From Galeruca laticollis (taxonomy: Eukaryota; Arthropoda; Insecta; Coleoptera; Chrysomelidae), in assembly GCA_963921935.1 (NCBI GenBank), contig OY998180.1, positions 109,436,183 through 109,500,182 on the forward strand: DNA of 64,000 nucleotides, read 5' to 3'. The translations under genes and the position numbers were made by a program. Positions 10,344 through 22,200 of this stretch are shown here, piece after piece. Within the stretch, counting starts at the first letter, position 1; each line of letters opens with the position of its first letter. The notes under the pieces are model-generated. The model searched no databases. It was given only the letters and a program-made list of their open reading frames with translations, and was not told the DNA's origin.

Positions 10344-12286
10344 AATCACCAACATTCAGTAGTTCTGGTCTGATTTCACCATCTGCAAAAATTGAATGGA
10401 ATTAGTTTATTTTTAATAGCTTGGATTAATTAACAACAGTAAGGCTACATTCTTAAATCTTAGGTTGAATGTAAGGTTAAATTAGGTTATGTAACACCTA
10501 TTTTACAAGTAAAACGTTAAATGCACTTACCTTTCATAAGTTTGATTTTTGTTTCATCTTTATCGGCCAACTTTCTAGAATTCTTCATTATTTTCAATGT
10601 TCCAGACGAAAATATGGCAACAAAACAATATTAATTATTTTGCTAATCAATTAAAAACGTACGGTACATTAGAGAAAGAAACACAAGAGTAGGCCTAAAC
10701 AGAATAAACAACTGATTTAGCAAACAAAAACAGTTGGTGTAACAGTGAGACATCTCATAAAAAGCACAGAGGAATACGAGGGCAACAATGAGACAACTCA
10801 GATATCCCACTGTTTAACTGAAATATAATGAAAAATCAATGGAGTGTTACACCAGGATATCTTTTCTATTCTGTTTACTATTAGAGTTATTGGAAAACCC
10901 ACTATTGCACTGAAATCTACATCTGCAATAATACTTGAACACCATCATAACCTTAAAACACAAAAAATGGAAGGTGTCTCACTGTTGCTCTGAGGTAGCA
11001 ATATCCAGTTTACCAACAAAAAAATAGATCAAATAACAGTGATATTGATGTGATATTATATGCCAATTGTAGTGAAATATTTAGGTGTTAACCTAGCAGC
11101 AAAATAAGCTGGGATAGACACATTAAAAAGAAACAGATTGGGCCGAAATTCAAATTCATGATATACGAGTACAAACAAGTATGTACATATTCGATTTTCC
11201 ATTGAGGCAAATAATAGAAAATTGACAGCATTAATAGCATCCATAAATACACCCGTTGTTAGGCCTAATGTGCTAACAGTTTCCATGATGCATTGTATGT
11301 TCAGAGTAAATGGTATTTTTCATCGAAATAAATTATTGATACTAAAAATTGTATTTCTCATAAATAATTCGTCAACTGGTGTAGTAGTCACTACACTTTT
11401 GATTTTGTATGGCTTCTAAAATACCTAAGTTGTAGGTTCACACAGGTTTTGTATTTTTTTTACAATTAAAAACTCCGTATGGGGACTTTTAAAAACGATG
11501 AGGCGACCTGGAATTTGGTTGTTTTATTGTCGACTTCTGAAGCTATTCACTTGATTTAAAACTGCAGAGGTGAAAATTTTATTATTAAAATTTTCCAAGT
11601 AGGAATACAACGATATCTGTCAAGCCAGCAAGCCATGTTAGCGACCTACGCTATAATTAATTATTCAAAAAAAAAGTTATTGCTTCAGGCCCCTCTCGAG
11701 ATACAATGGCTATACCAGCTTCAGCGTCAAGCTAGTATAACCATAACTCGGAAAGGAAGAGGGTTACATGGGACTACTCGGTGGCATATTTTATTACTAA
11801 TTAATTGCTGTACCCGACCCGACCCCTTCAACCCCTGATGACCCTTGCATCGCCATAAAAACTTCAAAATATTTTAAACTGGTATTTCTAACATCCAATC
11901 CATTGGATGTTTATAAAATATTATATGAAAGTGTATTCTAACTTACCTTACTTTTTGATAGTTCAGGGCCAGTTGTAGACGAATAGTACACACATTTTAC
12001 TTAAAAATAAGAAATACCTACTTTCTTCCCCTTGTTTAATAAATTATGTCATTGCAATTTTACCTTTTACCACCCTCTCATATTATGAAACAGAGTATAG
12101 TAAAGATTAATTAAAACATTATGAATCATTTTTTATCAAAGGACTAGAATGTCCTAATAACGAAATTGTGTACACTTATAAGATGAGATGTTTTGCATAA
12201 TATTTTCAAAAAATATTGTAATTATGATAAAAAAAGATAAAACAATGTATAATTACTGACTATATTATTCAAATTTATTTCAACTT
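10344..12286. other. Intergenic, no supported gene
   Basis: About 1.9 kb of AT-rich sequence downstream of NOL8 and beyond the hAT end. Short frames are unconvincing. The NOL8 3' UTR should occupy roughly 12286 to 12240 or a little lower on the minus strand. Confidence 0.4.
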
Positions 12287-13284
12287 TCATCTTTTCATGG
12301 CTTTTTTCATCCTAAGTACTTTCTTCTTTCTACTTCCACCCAATTTTTTCTTGAACGGCCTATTTTTCCTCAAGTTATTTCTCACTTTAGCTTTAACAAT
12401 TCCCTTTAAATCCCTTCGTAATTTCGTAAACTCTGTTTTATCGTCTAATTTCATTTTCTCAACAAAATCAAAACCTTCTAAAAACAGATACTTTATATTA
12501 TTGGACAAAATAAACATTTCATATTTACCTTGTAATCGATAATCATCTAATTTAAAAAAGAACGGATCAGTCCACGAAGGAGCACTCCTAGTTTTTTGTT
12601 CATTCCTAATTTTATTCACAGTAACGATATTATTTTTTGAAGGAATATCCTCAGTTTCATCATCATCGTCGGAAGAATCGTACTTGAATGGATTCTTCTC
12701 TTGTGAAAATTTATTGTTTACATTTTTAGTAATTTGTGTTTCCGTTTCCATATCTTCATCTAAAAAATTAAATAGTTACAAAAAGTTATGTACATATTAG
12801 ATTGGTATCTACCCTTTTCCTCGTTACGATGTCCAAACATACTGAGTAAACTAAATTCCTTCTTCTCTTCAAAAGTTTGTTTTAAATTATCCGCAACTTT
12901 GTAAAATACTTCTTTAGATACTTTTGGTGCAGCTGTTTCCTCAGCTTTCTTTTCTTCTGTTATCTCAATATCGGAGTTCTTCCTTTTCCTTTTCTTCTCT
13001 GGAGGTGGTTTAGGAATTTCATATTTCGAATGCTCTGGTTGAGAAGGATCAAAGCGTATCATAGATTTATTACTAGTTGTTTGAATATCTGCTTTCCTGA
13101 ATACTTTTTTGCCCAAAACTTGTTCAAGGATCTCATATTCTTTCTTCTTTTCCTCTTCTAAAGAAATATCTTCATTGTCATTGCTCTGGGGTTCTACAAC
13201 TTCCTCTTCTTGTCCGTTATCCAAAAATCTCTGGTCTAGAGTAAACCTTTTGTCGTTTTTATATTTTGATTGAAGTTCTAATAG
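12287..13284 (-). CDS. NOL8: NOL8 exons 3 and 4 (conserved C-terminal region)
   Basis: Exon 3 (13284-12813) begins right after TTTCAG with the LLELQSKYKND block, which has no ATG of its own. It ends in phase 1 before GTAGATACC. Exon 4 (12759-12287) follows TTTTTTAG and ends with the basic tail KKKVLRMKKAMKR and a TGA. The short 53 bp intron between them is AT-rich. Confidence 0.85.
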
Positions 13285-16200
13285 CTGAAATAAAGAAAAA
13301 TCTTGGAATTGTAGAGTTTCCTCAAATAAGTTCTATGGCCAGTTGTATAGTAGTAGTAATTGATTAAAATATGTACGTAGTTCATCAGGATATTTATTAA
13401 TGTGGAGGGGGTGAAGCAACAACCGGGCGCGTCTCCAGGTGGCAGATAGGAGAAAGGCCTCAGAGATGATTTTATATGAGGAGGAGGTCTGCCGGGAAAT
13501 ACCTGGGGGCTCGTTGTGTCTAAAAACTCAACTGGCAGCCCTCGAATACCCTGCCGCGTACCAACTTTACCTGTCCAAGTTGTAGTATCGTGGCTAAGGG
13601 ATTGCACACAGGGTTACGATGCCGGGTGAAATTTCTAGCTTACCTCAAAATCACCTGGTATACCAATGTCTCCTGCCTGTCTGTGGTCAAGTCTCACGGG
13701 CAAGTGGGATGGGGTATCTTGGCTTTACTGCCCGGACCAAGAGGAGACAACCTCATTAAAAACCTAAAGTCAAGGTGGGAAACCAGGCTGAAGAATGTGT
13801 GGCTATATAGAAGAATAGTCCTTACTGGTTTCGACCTTGGAACACCGGGGGGAACTCCATTGTATTGAACCCCTTACCTCTGCATGTGGGGCTCTGCAGC
13901 GGTGGACCGTAATGACCCTAGCTTCTCGTGGGACCATTTATGGAAACAAAAAAAAAAGTAAGACTTTCACCAGAAAAGTAGTGGAGAAAACCTCCACCTC
14001 TACATCCGGGGACCTCATAGAGGGAAAAGAGGCCAAACGGCACAAAGGTCGTATGCCGTTCGACCTCCCAAAACTGGGAGAACCGGGCGGCATAGACGAC
14101 CCACTGAGAAAAGGCCTCAGTGGAGCAGGGGTACGGAAATACCTGCGACTCCTCAATCAGGGAATATCCCCTGAAGAGGCCAGGAAGCAGGTTATTCAAC
14201 GCCCCCGAAGGAAACACCAATGGGGAAGATAGAGCTTAAAAGAGGCCCGGAGCATATTACTCCTCCGCAGCGACCTCTTAGCAAAAAACCAAAAACAGCT
14301 GCAACGGTAACCGGGCAAGCCACTTGTTACGAAGCAGCTGTCAAGACAGAGAAGGCTTTTAGGGTGGGAATAATGCCCGAGGATAATGCTGGGGTCATCC
14401 TGAAAGCAGACCAGCTCTCCACCCTGGAAGACACTCTGGTGAAAGAGCTGTGCCAGAGCAAAGAGAAGGGAATCCATTTCCGTTGTGGAATGATACTGGT
14501 GGACTGTGGGTCCCAAGAATCGGCAGACTGGCTCATGAGGTCAGCGCCGAAATTAAACTCTTGGGAAGGACCCAAATTGGTGGCTCGAAGTGGAGACGTC
14601 ATCCCAAAGCCGGACAACATAACGGTGTTCTTCCCAAGAAGCCACGACGTGAAATTGGAGAAGATCCTCCAACTTGTTGAGGTTCAGAACTCCAACCTCA
14701 CTACTGGGGCTTGGAAGATCCTGAACTCTAAAAAAGAGGGACAGGGAACGATCCTCATGATTGGGATCGATCACCAATCTGGGGAGGCTCTGAAGGCAGG
14801 AGGTTACGCGCTAAACTTCCGTTTTGGGCGTATCCCTGTCTCGGGGCTGGGAAAAAAAGAACCCCGCGGAGGATACAAAGGAAATGGAGATACCCTCCAC
14901 ATCCGGAACCTCTGGAAAAGGGGAAAAAGGTGAAAGCTTGACCTTGGGTCAGCCCCGAAATTTCCTCCGGCTCTGCTGGGGGACTAGGGATGCGGATATT
15001 GCCTCTGCATCCCGGGAAACTGGGCGGAGCAGCCTGGGGGGTCAAGAGTCTGACTCAAGATCAAGAAACCTGCTCGAACTCCGAGGAAGATATTGCCATG
15101 GTGGTCGAGGAGGGTCAGGGAGAGATAAAGGAGGGGATGAATAAAGGCTGAGTAACTTGGCCTCTGTCATCCATAATAATTCACCGTCACGTTCACGAAT
15201 GTAGCTCAGATTAACCTGCATCACGCGAAGGGAGCTTCAGCCGTAATTGCAAGGTTGTTCGCTAGACTACAACTGGATATTGTACTGATCCAAGAACCAT
15301 GGATCAACAAAGAAGGCCAAATCAAAGATTTGGAATGCAAGGATTCTAAATTGATTTATGATCAAAGACAAGTATCTCCGCGTGGCCGTGTAATCCTAAG
15401 AAATAACATAAAATATATTTGTGTTTCAGAATACGTGTCACAGGACCTTGTTCCAATCATGGTTCACCTCAACATTGGGGGTATCGACCGAGACATCGTC
15501 ATTTCCTCTGCCTACTTCGTTGGAGACGGGCCAATGACACCGCCAGAAGAAGTACAAGAGCTAGTGAGACACTGCGATAGCAGACGGCTACCAATTACAA
15601 TTGGTTGTGATGACAACGCACACAATACCGTATGGGGAAGCTACGCAAAAGGTGAGTGTTTATTAGAATATCTCTTAGCAAATAACCTTGAGACCTTAAA
15701 CGTGGGGACAACTCCCACTTTTGTCACGAGAGAAAGAGAAGAGATCCTGGACGTAACAATTGTTAATGTTGCTGCTAGGAAAAATGTAAAAGATTGGAGG
15801 GTGATGAGCGATCCATCACTTTCCAACCATAGGATCATCGAATTTAGGATAGAGGGAGATACTACCTCGATTCCTACACTCCGAAATCCTAGAAATACTG
15901 ATTGGTCTCTTTACAAGACCAATCTGAAGGACAATTTGAAACACGTCGAAGTGAATGGGGTAAATCACCCGCACTACGACCTGGAACAAAGAATCGAACA
16001 GATCAGTGAGGCAATAATGGAAGCTTTTCATTCCAGTTGCCCAATGTGAATAGCTCGTCCAGAAAAAGATGCTCCTTAGTGGAATGAGAACCTCTCAAAC
16101 CTCAGAAAAGAGGTCCGTCGGCTCTTTAATAGAGCCAAACGTTACGGTAATTGGCAGGGGTACACTGAGAAGCTTACTCAGTACAATAAAGAAATTAAGA

Positions 16201-19200
16201 AGGTCAAAAGGCTTAATTTTCAAGTCTTTTATGAAAAGACCACTTCTACTCACACAGAGGCCAGACTAAAAAAGGTCATGGCAAATGGGAGAACTAACCC
16301 CACAATGTCGCTGAAAAAACCAGACAGATCATACACAGAAGGTGAAGAGGAACGATCGATCCTTCTTCTTAGAACCCACTTTCCAGGTAGTGAACCAGCA
16401 ACAAGCACTGAAATGGCAATGAATTACACCAAAAAAATCCCGTAAGGAAGATTGGGACATTGCTAAGAAAATATTTACCAGACAACGGTTGGAATAGGCA
16501 ATAAGTACCTTTCAACCATATAAATCACCAGGAGTGGATAGAGGAGATTCTTCCTTACCTGCTGAAGATTACAAGAAGCAGCCTAGCAGTGGGTCTAATA
16601 CCTAGAAAATGGAAAAGCGCAAGGGTAACCTTCATACCAAAAATAGGGAAAAAAGATGGGACTGATCCCCGATCTTTTAGACCCATCTGTCTAACATCGT
16701 TTCTACTCAAAAAGATGGAGAAAGTAGTGGATAACTACATAAGAACAGAGAACCTGGAGAATATACCACTTCATAAATGTCAGCATGCCTACAGAGTGGG
16801 TCGATCAACTGAGACGGCTCTGTATCAGCTGACCGAAGTCATCCAGAGACAACACAACTCATGTGTCTGTCAAAGAAGCACTAAAAATGCGAGGAGTAAA
16901 TGAAACCATTGTAAAATGGATGTATGAGTTGTTGACGACGAGGATAGCTGAGACACAGGTGGGGAATCAATCCACCTCAGTTAAAGCCACTCGGGGGACA
17001 CCTCAAGGGGGAGTGATATCTCCCCTTCTACGGGCTAACGAAGCTTGGCTTCGAATGTATGGGCTATCCTGATGACATAGTTCTAATAGAGGCAAGTTCG
17101 AGAGCACCTTGTGTGATTTATTACAAAAGGGCCTCAGAATCATTGAGCAATGGTGCTTGTCAGTGGGGCTAAACATTAACGCAAACAAGACTATACTAAT
17201 TCCATTTACCCGGGAAAGAACACTTCCAGCCATGAAACCCATGTCCTAAAACGGGGAAATCATAAAATGGAAATCAGAAGTTAAATATCTAGGGATAACC
17301 CTAGACAGTAAGCTTCTGTGGAATAAGCATGTTGAAATAACTGCTAGTAAAGCAATAAGAGCTTTGATGGCGTGCAGAAATCTAGCTGGTAAGAGGTAGG
17401 GCTGTAACCCAAAAATACTGCGATGGATGTACGCCATGATTGTGAGACCGGGAATTATGTATGGGGCAATAGTTTGGCATACAAAAGCAAGTTAGTACAG
17501 CACGAGGAAGACCCTCGACAAAGTTCAAAGGCTTGCCTGTGTGTGCATCACTGGAGCTATGAGAACGTGTCCAACTAAGGCACTTGAGATCATTACAGAT
17601 CTCACACCTCTACATCTGGTGATAGAAAGATCTGCCCAAGAGGAAAATCTTAGAATTTCTAAGGAAGGTTCAGGCAATGAGAGTATTAAAAATCAGGGAG
17701 CCTGGTCCTCTCTAACAAAATACCATGTCATCAGCGAATCTTCCCGGTGACGAAATGATCAAGAAAGTAAGTATCGAAAAGAATTTCATTACAATGCTAA
17801 ATAATATGAGAGACTGGGAAAGGGAATACTCCACCCAAACTCTCAAAGAAAACACCATTATATGGTATACGGATGGTTCAAAAACCACCGCTGGAGCAGG
17901 TGCTGTGGTATTAGGGTCTGGCACCAGATACTCATTATCGTTAGGCTCCTTCCCGAGCGTCTTTCAGGCAGAAATACTTGCGATCAAAAGATGCGTGGAA
18001 ATGAACCTAGAAAACTAACGCAAGAAATGCTTCGGACAAGAAACTTGTAAGAGTGAGGATCTAACCTCGTTGAAGCCGTCCCAAATACTAGAGTTCATTA
18101 GAATCCTGGAACTGGAAGGCGAGCTGTAGTAGTAGCAGGGTTGGGCAAAATCGGATTTTTATCAAAAAAATCAAAAACCATTGATTTTTTTGGGAAAATC
18201 ACGATTTTTTTGATTTTTTAAATTTGAATATAAAATTTGAACATTTTGATTCTTTGAAATTATTGTTAAATATTTTAATGTATAAGTCTTAAAATTATAA
18301 TACAATTTGCGGCTCAAAAACTTGTGACAATGCATTTCTCGCACTTCTTGCAAGAAAATTCTTGTTGCGAGAGTGAGGCACAAATGCGTTTGTTGTGCTT
18401 TTTGTAAGAATATTCCTGTCGAGGCTTGTTTTCCTTCTCAACCTATAAATTGACGTTGCCCAACAATTTCACGCTAGTTAGGTTAGTTAAGTGAAGTGAA
18501 AACATATAAAGTAAAATGAGTGGAAGAAAAGAGGACCCAAAATGGCAGTTCTATATTAAGACAAAAAATCCAAATGAATCGGGGTGTAGGGCTATTTATT
18601 TTTTTTATTTATTTATTTATTAGACGGGAAAACCCCACTACAAAATAGAAACAACAGCATACAATGCGGTTATATTAAACTACAATTAACAAACTTAACT
18701 AAGTAAATCTAAAAAAAACAGCATTACTAGATGTATTTAAAAAATCACAAGACAAATTAACAATAACATGACAATATTATGACAAATATAAGATAACAGT
18801 ACATATTACTTCAAAGAAACCTTATTAGAGTACTCTTAAAGACCTGGAAAGAGCTATTAAAAACATCCAACTTATCCTTCTTATTTAAAAATTCTAGAGA
18901 TCTGCCCATAAAAGAATGTTTACCATAATTAGTTCTATGAAAACTTATGGAAAATAGGTTACAATGCCGTAGCGTTCTTTGTGGAACTGCAAAATATATT
19001 TCAGACAACAAGGATGGACATGATACAACACCATTAAGTATATTATAAATGAGGGTAATGTCATACATAATCCTTCTTTTATCCAACGAGAGCAAGTTTA
19101 GTTTATGTAAAATTAGAGAATAATCATGATCAGCAATGAGATTCAAATTGAACCTATAATTACAATATCTCAAGAATTTGTTTTGCAATCTCTCGAGTAA

Positions 19201-22200
19201 TGACTTATAAACATTATACTGTGGTGTCCAAATACATGTACCATATTCCAGTTGTGATCTGACCAACCCAACATATATAGACCTCACAGCTTCCAGAGAG
19301 AGATCATTACAATTCCTCAAAGTAAATCCCAACATCCTCTGAGCCCTAACCACTAATTGATTGATATGCTCACCAAAACTTAAATGAGAGTCAAAAAGAA
19401 TTCCCAAATCCTTAGCCAATTCTTTATTTACTAGCAACTGACCATCTATTGAATAAGAGGACGGGATTCTAGTTTTCTTTTTACTAAAAGAGATCTTAAA
19501 GCATTTATCAACATTCAAATCTAACAAGTTTAATTTGCACCATTCAGACAGATTATCTAGTTCCCTTTGAAGCAAATCAATATCGATGTCATTCCGAATC
19601 ACTAAAAATAATTTGAGATCATCGGCAAACATTAAAAATTCACAATCCCTTATAATATCTTTGATGTCATTGACAAACAGGCTAAACAGCAAAGGAGAAC
19701 AATGTCCCCCCTGAGGGACACCAGAGCTCACATCAATCACTCTTGACAAGAAATTACCAATTTTTACCTTCAACCTTCTCTCACTAAGAAAGCTAAGCAT
19801 CCAGGTCGCTAATCCGTCTGAAAAACCTAAATTTTTTAACTTCCCAACCAACAACAAGTGATTAACTCTGTCAAAGGCCTTGGAGAAGTCAGTATATATG
19901 GCATCAACCTGATAACCTCTCTCCAAGGCATTCGACAACTTATTATTGTATATGAGCAGATTGGTTACCGTAGATCGACCCCCCCTAAAGCCATGCTGCT
20001 CATCAATTAAAATCTCTTTACACTGCCAATTCAAACAGTCAAACATTAAACTATCAAGAACTTTTGGGATTGAAGACTGTATAGATACACTACGATAATT
20101 TTTAATATCATTTCTCGAACCTGACTTAAATATTGGAGAGACAAAACTTTCTTTCCACATATCTGGAAACACACCAGTAGACAAAGACAAATTAAATAGC
20201 TTACACAAAGGCTGTGATAAAGAATATCTGCATTGCTTTAAGACCAAATTTGGAATACCATCAGGACCAATCATCAACTTATAAGGCAGTGATCCCAGCT
20301 TGTCAAATACCTCTGCAACACTTATACATGGACAATCAATATTAATTTGTGGTAAAGCCTCCTCAGGAGGTATTGCATTAGATTTTGAGAAAACCGTAGC
20401 AAAGTGATCGGCAAAGAGATCAACAATTTCTTGACCGTTGGTACCTATTACATTATTGAGACTCATATTTTTCGGAATTTCATTAGAACTTTTTTTTTAT
20501 TTATAAATTTCCAAAAATTTCTTGGGTTCATACTCAGGTCACTATTTATAGTATTCAAATAATTCTTATAACACTCTTTCGATAATTTTTTACACTTCGC
20601 TCTAACCTTACTAAACTCTAAATAATCTGTAGCATTCTTAGACCTCTGATACTTTATGTGAATGTTTTTTTTAAGAGAAATCAACTTTCTTAATTATGCA
20701 GAAAAGTAAGAAGGAAAGTTGGATGTTCTAAATTTTTTCTGTGGAACAAACAACTGAATACCATAGTTAAGAACCTTGTAAAATTCCGACACCATAACAT
20801 TTATATCCCTAATATTGAGAATGTGACACCAATTTATTGAGAATAAATAATCGTTTAAACCCTGATAGTTACCATTTCTAAAATCAAAGTAAAAATCTTC
20901 CACCATAAGTGGATCTAATCTAGCATTCCTTAACTTAAAGCTACAAGTGTATGAAGTATGATTAATAGTGTCGCTAAAAATAGGGTCCAGAGATTTAATA
21001 CATTCAGTGAAGCAGTCATTGGTAAACAGTAAATCCAAAAATATGTTTCGGCTGTTCGGAACATCCACCATCTGGTACATACTATAGAATCCGTACATTT
21101 GTGCCAGTTCTAATGCAGATGAATTGGCAGGACATCTCACACTTACTCCATTATCAGCATTCGACCACTGCGCCTCAGGTAAATTAAAGTCTCCTACTAT
21201 GTATAGCTTAACATTAGGATACTCAGCACATATCTGTTCAACTGTCAGACAGTGGTCCCGGTACAGATCTTCAGACGACCTAGGCGGTATATAAATACCC
21301 CCCACAATAAATTTAACACCCAAACATTTACATAATACAAACAACTGCTCAAATGTAGTCTCAGATTTGTTAATAATCGAAGCCTGAATATGATTCTTCA
21401 CCATGACCAATACACCACCCCCTCTATTCTTCCCTGTAATTTGTACATTCCGGTCAGCTCTGAATATGTTGTAATTACTGCAACTTAGTTCTTCCGAATA
21501 GATATCATCATACAACCAGCTTTCTGCGATAATAACAATGTCATAGTTAGAAGAATTTACTGCTAAACCAAAGTCAGAAATTTTGGTTCGCATACCACTA
21601 GCATTCTGGTAGTACATTAGTAGTGGGGTATTATCTAGTTTTTTCTCACTGCCTGTCGGTCATTTTTTATGACCTTTTATATGACCTTTGTAGAAAATGC
21701 AAGAAAGATATTCAAGGGTTAGTCCCAAGACTTAAAGCACACCACGATCTTTGTAATTATCAAGAGAGGAATACAGGTAATTAAATTATTAATTTAATTT
21801 TATTTAATAAAGATTTTTATTATTAACCCGGGAATGATCACGTGGTTAGATTTTGCCTAACATTTTTTGTTTTTTGTTGATTCGCCAAGCACTTGATATT
21901 TTATTTTTGAGATAATTTAGTGAAAGTTTTGAGACATAAATATTAATTATAAGTTAAGTAACATAGTGTAATTTTTAATTATATATTCTGAGATATTTTG
22001 AAATATTTTTTAAATATATACGTATTATATTATAAGTAGGTACATTTTTGATAAATAACAGAATACAACAGGGTAACAAATGTTTCTATGCATTAAAAGA
22101 CACATTTAAATCAAAGATATTGTCTACAAACACAAAAATTAAAATATACAAGACAGTAATTAGACCAGTTGTACTTTACACAGCATAAGATAAAAAGTTT

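Larger units (their letters stand above)
13390..18135 (+). mobile_element. LOA-like RNase-H LINE, copy 1, in NOL8 intron 2
   Basis: A GC-richer leader (about 13390-13830) precedes ORF1 with a DUF4780-like region. It is followed by endonuclease, reverse transcriptase and the first part of an RNase H domain, ending with the terminal ORF2 stop (GGCGAGCTGTAG, about 18118-18129). That order plus RNase H fits the LOA branch of the R1/LOA group. It lies antisense to NOL8. Stops, frameshifts and deletions break both ORFs. The 3' UTR seen in the second copy (53609 onward) is missing because a hAT element begins at 18136. No TSD pair was found. Confidence 0.7.
18597..21686 (-). mobile_element. CR1/Jockey-like LINE without RNase H, 5'-truncated
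   Basis: Minus-strand element inserted in the hAT BED exon. Its 3' end is an A-rich AAAT-type repeat tail (plus-strand 18597-18624). It carries the whole of ORF2 (endonuclease then RT) but no ORF1 and no RNase H; the 5' side stops soon after the endonuclease start, near 21650-21686, as expected of a 5'-truncated LINE. No clear TSD is visible; only TTT is shared at the borders. Two lesions interrupt ORF2, so it is fairly young compared with most TE copies here. Confidence 0.75.
18516..21777 (+). pseudogene. hAT transposase BED-finger exon, split by LINE insertion
   Basis: The left part (18516-18596) reads MSGRKEDPKWQFYIK...GCRAI. The right part, from 21689, reads CRKCKKDIQGLVPRLKAHHD then LCN. 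Together they show the C-x2-C...H-x4-C pattern of a BED zinc finger plus the usual 'KKDIQGLV.RLKAHHD' continuation of insect hAT proteins. The intervening 3.1 kb is the minus-strand LINE. A GT follows the exon near 21777. No transposase core follows. Confidence 0.65.
18136..21790 (+). mobile_element. hAT element with BED finger, interrupted by a LINE
   Basis: At 18136 the LOA copy stops and a hAT-type terminus begins (CAGGGTTGGGCAAAATCGG). The preceding 8 bases (18128-18135) are AGTAGTAG, a possible TSD half. An exon with a BED-finger start lies at 18516-18596 and continues after a 3.1 kb LINE at 21689. Splice-like GGTAATTAAA follows near 21777. The 3' part of the transposase and the right terminus are not recognised, so this is a 5' remnant. 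Confidence 0.6.

Noticed and set aside
12297..12542. Plus-strand hydrophobic 81-codon frame
   Set aside because: Antisense shadow of NOL8 exon 4.
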